64,000 nucleotides of DNA, from the NCBI GenBank assembly GCA_019022495.1, contig JAFEKR010000003.1, forward strand, positions 1,736,001 to 1,800,000. Direction: 5' to 3'. Below the pieces are notes generated by a model that worked only from the letters and a program-made list of their open reading frames with translations, did no database searches and was not told the DNA's origin. Of this stretch, positions 61,073 through 64,000 are shown piece by piece. Made by a program: the position numbers and the translations under genes. Each line of letters opens with the position of its first letter. The stretch's first letter is position 1. The stretch is from Epichloe hybrida. Taxonomy: Eukaryota > Ascomycota > Sordariomycetes > Hypocreales > Clavicipitaceae.

Positions 61073-61368
61073 TGTTAGTATCTATAGGATACTATTAACC
61101 TACGTGTAGGGTTTTTAGGGTGGACTAAAGTGCACGTAATTATTATATATTCTAGTCTATTAAAGTAAGTAAAAGAGGGATTAAATAGAAGTAAAGAGGG
61201 TGCGCTATTTATCATAGGAAAAGGGGCCTTAATTAGGGTTATTAGCGAAGAGGCCACATGTGCTGACTCCGATCGTGGCGCGGTCAGGCTAGACATGTGG
61301 GCCCGCGATGTAACGCGCCCACCCAATCAGAGGCGCGCACCCTTGTTAATATCATGCTTGTTCCAACA
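61073..61368 (-). repeat. Right (5') LTR of block 2 Copia
   Basis: 296 bp. The inner left part is RIP-mutated. The last ~115 bp (from about 61254) are GC-normal and end TTCCAACA. This makes a visible GC island inside the AT-rich block. Confidence 0.93.
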
Positions 61369-61373
61369 GTAAC

Positions 61374-64000
61374 TTAAGTAACTTTATAAGATATTATCCC
61401 TACTATATAAGATTATTACCCTTAGCGTGGATAGATTATAAAGTTAGTAAAATAAAAGTATTATAGCTTATAGGACTATTAGTAAGTGTTTTTATAGGCT
61501 AAAAGCTATTTAGGTATATAATATAATAAGGTTAAGTATATACTTAAGATAAGCAATATAAATACTAAGCTAATTAAAAAGAAGTATAGCGTAATTAGGA
61601 GAAAGGTTATAACCTAGCCACTATTAGTTACTAATAGTGTTACCTATAATACTTAGTGTAATATTTTCTCTAAGAACTTACTAGCTAAGGGTACTATTTT
61701 AGAAGTAGGTAATAATATAGGCTTTATAGTAGTAGCCTAACCTCTTAATAATCTAATAGATAAAGATAATAATTAATAAGGGACTAGTAAAATAGTTAAG
61801 GATAATAGTATTAATTAGCTTAAGACTATTAATCTAACTAAGGGGGATAATCCCTTTACCTTAGCGTAATCTATTACTACGCTTATATTAGAACAAATTA
61901 GCTAGGTTATAACTCTAAGCCCTAGAGGGTTAACCCTAAGCTCATTAACTAGAGGGGGGTTATTACCTTCTTCTAATAGATCTACCCTAAGTAGCACACT
62001 AGTTTAAAGGATTTAGAAGAAGAATATAAATTAATTAATAGTAGAAGCGGTTTCTATAGCACTTAAATCAGTGTTTTCTTAAGTTTAAAAGCAAGAGTAC
62101 TCTTATATATATACTATAGTTACCTAGTAAAGCAACCTATTAGATAGCGAGTTTAAGAAGGTATTAGAGGACTATAAGTTGTTTTATAAAAGCTATAGCG
62201 TTGTTTAGATATTAAAAGCAATAAGCTAGGTTAAGGAAGATTTAAAGAATATAGTACTTTAGAATAAGCTTAGAAGTAAGGATAAAGTGGCTTTTATAAC
62301 CGTAGACTTTAGCTGTTATTTATGAAGGTAAAGGGAGAGGTTATTTATAAAGGTAAAGAAAGAGGTTGTAAAGGTAAAGGTAAAGGTTAGAAAAGTAAGG
62401 TTATAAAGGTAAAGGAAAAGATTAGAAGGTTATAGTAAAATTAGCATAGCTATAAGGATTACTAGCATTTTTACCTATATAAAATTCACGCTGCTTATGG
62501 TTTTATCTCCCTAACCTCATAGCTACTTACCTAATAATCTTATAGCCGCCTACCTAATAACCTTATAACTACCTACCTAATAATTCCTCCCTTATTAAAG
62601 ACTTCTATCCTTAGGGATCTTAACACCTCTCTCTTACTAGTATTACTAATAACTATAAAAGCCTCTTTTTATAATAATACTTTACTATACTATTAGACTC
62701 CCTCTTATGTTAAAGCTATTTACTAGCTTATAAGCCTCTTTAATAAGCTAGCGTTTATTATTATTTAATGCCTCTAAGTTAAGCCTTCCTTACTCTTCTA
62801 GTATAATATTACTTAACTTAATAAAGTTAAATAAGCCTATTATAGTATAAATAATCTTAATCTAATCTAGAAAGTTATACTTAGTAGTGCTATAGTAAAT
62901 TATCTTAAACTTTTACTTATAATACTTAAAGAGTTTCTTAACTACTACTTAAAGAATAGTATACTAGAGATTAAAAAGCTTAGCCCTTATTCTTAGCCCC
63001 TCTCTATTATTAGGATTCTTATTTAAATAATAGTAAATACCTATAAAGGGCATAAGTAACCTAACTTACATATAAAATCCTATATCTATAAGGTAAAAGC
63101 GCTTTCTATATATTTAGAATAACCTAGTAAGAGTAGTTTAAAGCAGTAGTCTATTATAAATTAATCCCTTAGCGCCTACTAATATATATATAAAGATATT
63201 ATTATTAAAATTTATAGCTACTAGTATATTTTAAGATATATTACTCTTTTAAGAGAAGAATTACTACTACTTTACTACTAGAATAAATATAGGTATATAT
63301 ATGCTATTAATCGCACCTATTACACTATAGAACGCGCGTTTGCTTAGATTTAATGTAATATGTATAGAAATATAATCTAGCTCTAGTTAACAAATAAAGG
63401 TAGTATGTAAATACCTTATTAGATTAATAACCTTATAGAATATCCTTAATACTAATAACTAGCCTAATTTAAAGTAAAAAGCTACATTTTACTACAGCTT
63501 ATTAAACACTATAATCTATAGGAAGATTATAACTATTTACTTAATTAACTAGTGTTTAGTAAGCTTAAGGTTTATATTACTTTAAAGCTATTAATAAAGG
63601 TTAGAAAACATAGCCTTTAGTATATAAAAGACTTCTTAAAACCTTAAAGTAAAAGAGATATAAAGGAACTTTTTATATAAGGTAATTAAGACTATTAGTA
63701 ATCTATACCTAATTATTATAGGAGAATTAGTATTATTTTATAGTATATTTTATGTAAAAGAAATATTACAAAGGATTAATATAGTAATAGTAAGGTATAA
63801 GTTATTATTATTATTATTTTCTTTAACTAACTTTAATAGGAATTACTTTAAAGAAAAGAAGTTTATCTCTATTAGCGCTTTAGAGAATATAGAGTACACT
63901 AGTTTAGCTAGAGAGTACGCTAATTTAACTAAAGTATACTAAAACATTTAGTGTACTCTTTTTTACTATACTAGTAGTAGAAATATAACTTTTTCTCTAT
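61374..64000. other. AT-rich RIP-degraded tract, unassigned
   Basis: It continues the sequence interrupted at 48381 and runs off the window. No intact frame. A plus-strand Lys/Val-rich stretch near 62150-62330 could be the tail of a pogo/Fot1-type DDE transposase, but this is weak. GGTAAAG-type short repeats occur at 62324-62420. Confidence 0.35.
63891..63961. repeat. Cluster of AGAGTACRCT repeats, direct and inverted
   Basis: AGAGTACACT (63891-63900), AGAGTACGCT (63912-63921) and AAGTATACT (63932-63940) recur at a spacing of about 20 bp, followed by the inverted copy AGTGTACTCT at about 63950-63959. This arrangement could be a terminal or subterminal repeat of a DNA transposon. Confidence 0.5.

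Larger units (their letters stand above)
48387..61368 (-). mobile_element. Copia LTR retrotransposon in block 2, interrupted by a Gypsy element
   Basis: LTRs of 296 bp (48387-48682 and 61073-61368; TGTTGG...CCAACA) and the target duplication GTAAC at 48382-48386 and 61369-61373 define one insertion. It is on the minus strand. The CTAATTAGTAGTTA primer-binding-like site lies inside the right LTR (read on minus), a purine tract (AAAAAGAAAGAG) lies inside the left LTR, and RT/RNase H remnants are on the left. Removing the nested Gypsy element and its duplication leaves about 6.4 kb. All LTR differences that I compared are transitions. Confidence 0.93.

Overview
The window is a stretch of nuclear chromosome from a filamentous ascomycete (Pezizomycotina, probably Sordariomycetes). 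The evidence is short 55-121 nt introns with GTRNGT donors and CTRAY-type branch sites, fungus-typical proteins (Cds1, Mrc1, inositol-phosphate synthase, two-LIM protein, DUF3405 protein, GPI-type GH16 enzyme), and a sharp split into ordinary-GC gene DNA and AT-rich gene-free blocks. In the blocks CpA is almost absent, TpA is abundant, and paired long terminal repeats differ only by C/T and G/A. That is the signature of repeat-induced point mutation (RIP).

Layout. 1-21830 is ordinary DNA: CDP-diacylglycerol synthase (+), a 4 kb gene-free stretch with minisatellites, a LaeA-like methyltransferase (+), MRC1 (-), INO1 (-) and a two-LIM-domain protein (+). 21836-34509 is AT-rich block 1, whose outer limits are the two LTRs of one Copia-type insertion (5-bp target duplication ATGTG). 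A second Copia element (25368-32181, duplication GGTCT) is nested inside it in the opposite orientation, together with an extra unpaired LTR (33428-33735). 34515-47990 is a gene island: DUF3405 type II membrane protein (+), a conserved-looking unknown protein (+), mitochondrial Met-tRNA formyltransferase (+), GH16 GPI-type glucanase (+) and a BRCT protein with a reading-frame break (-). About 48000-64000 is AT-rich block 2. It holds a minus-strand Copia element (48387-61368, duplication GTAAC) interrupted by a minus-strand Ty3/Gypsy element (50956-57556, duplication AAGGG), and beyond it a degenerate unassigned tract that runs off the window.

How the genes relate. There is no obvious secondary-metabolite or pathway cluster. 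CDS1 and INO1 both supply phosphatidylinositol synthesis (CDP-DAG plus inositol), but lie 10 kb apart with unrelated genes between them. The remaining genes are housekeeping, checkpoint or cell-wall functions.

Most interesting points. (1) The decayed Gypsy element carries, between its pol gene and its 3' LTR, a plus-strand (antisense) open frame of about 265 codons. It appears to have a canonical intron and all its in-frame stops are of RIP type; I do not recognise the protein. (2) In all four resolved LTR pairs the outward-facing edge escaped RIP and the inward part did not, so small GC islands mark every insertion junction, even TE-in-TE junctions. (3) Block 1 has an unpaired LTR with its own primer-binding site, suggesting a chimeric or truncated third element.
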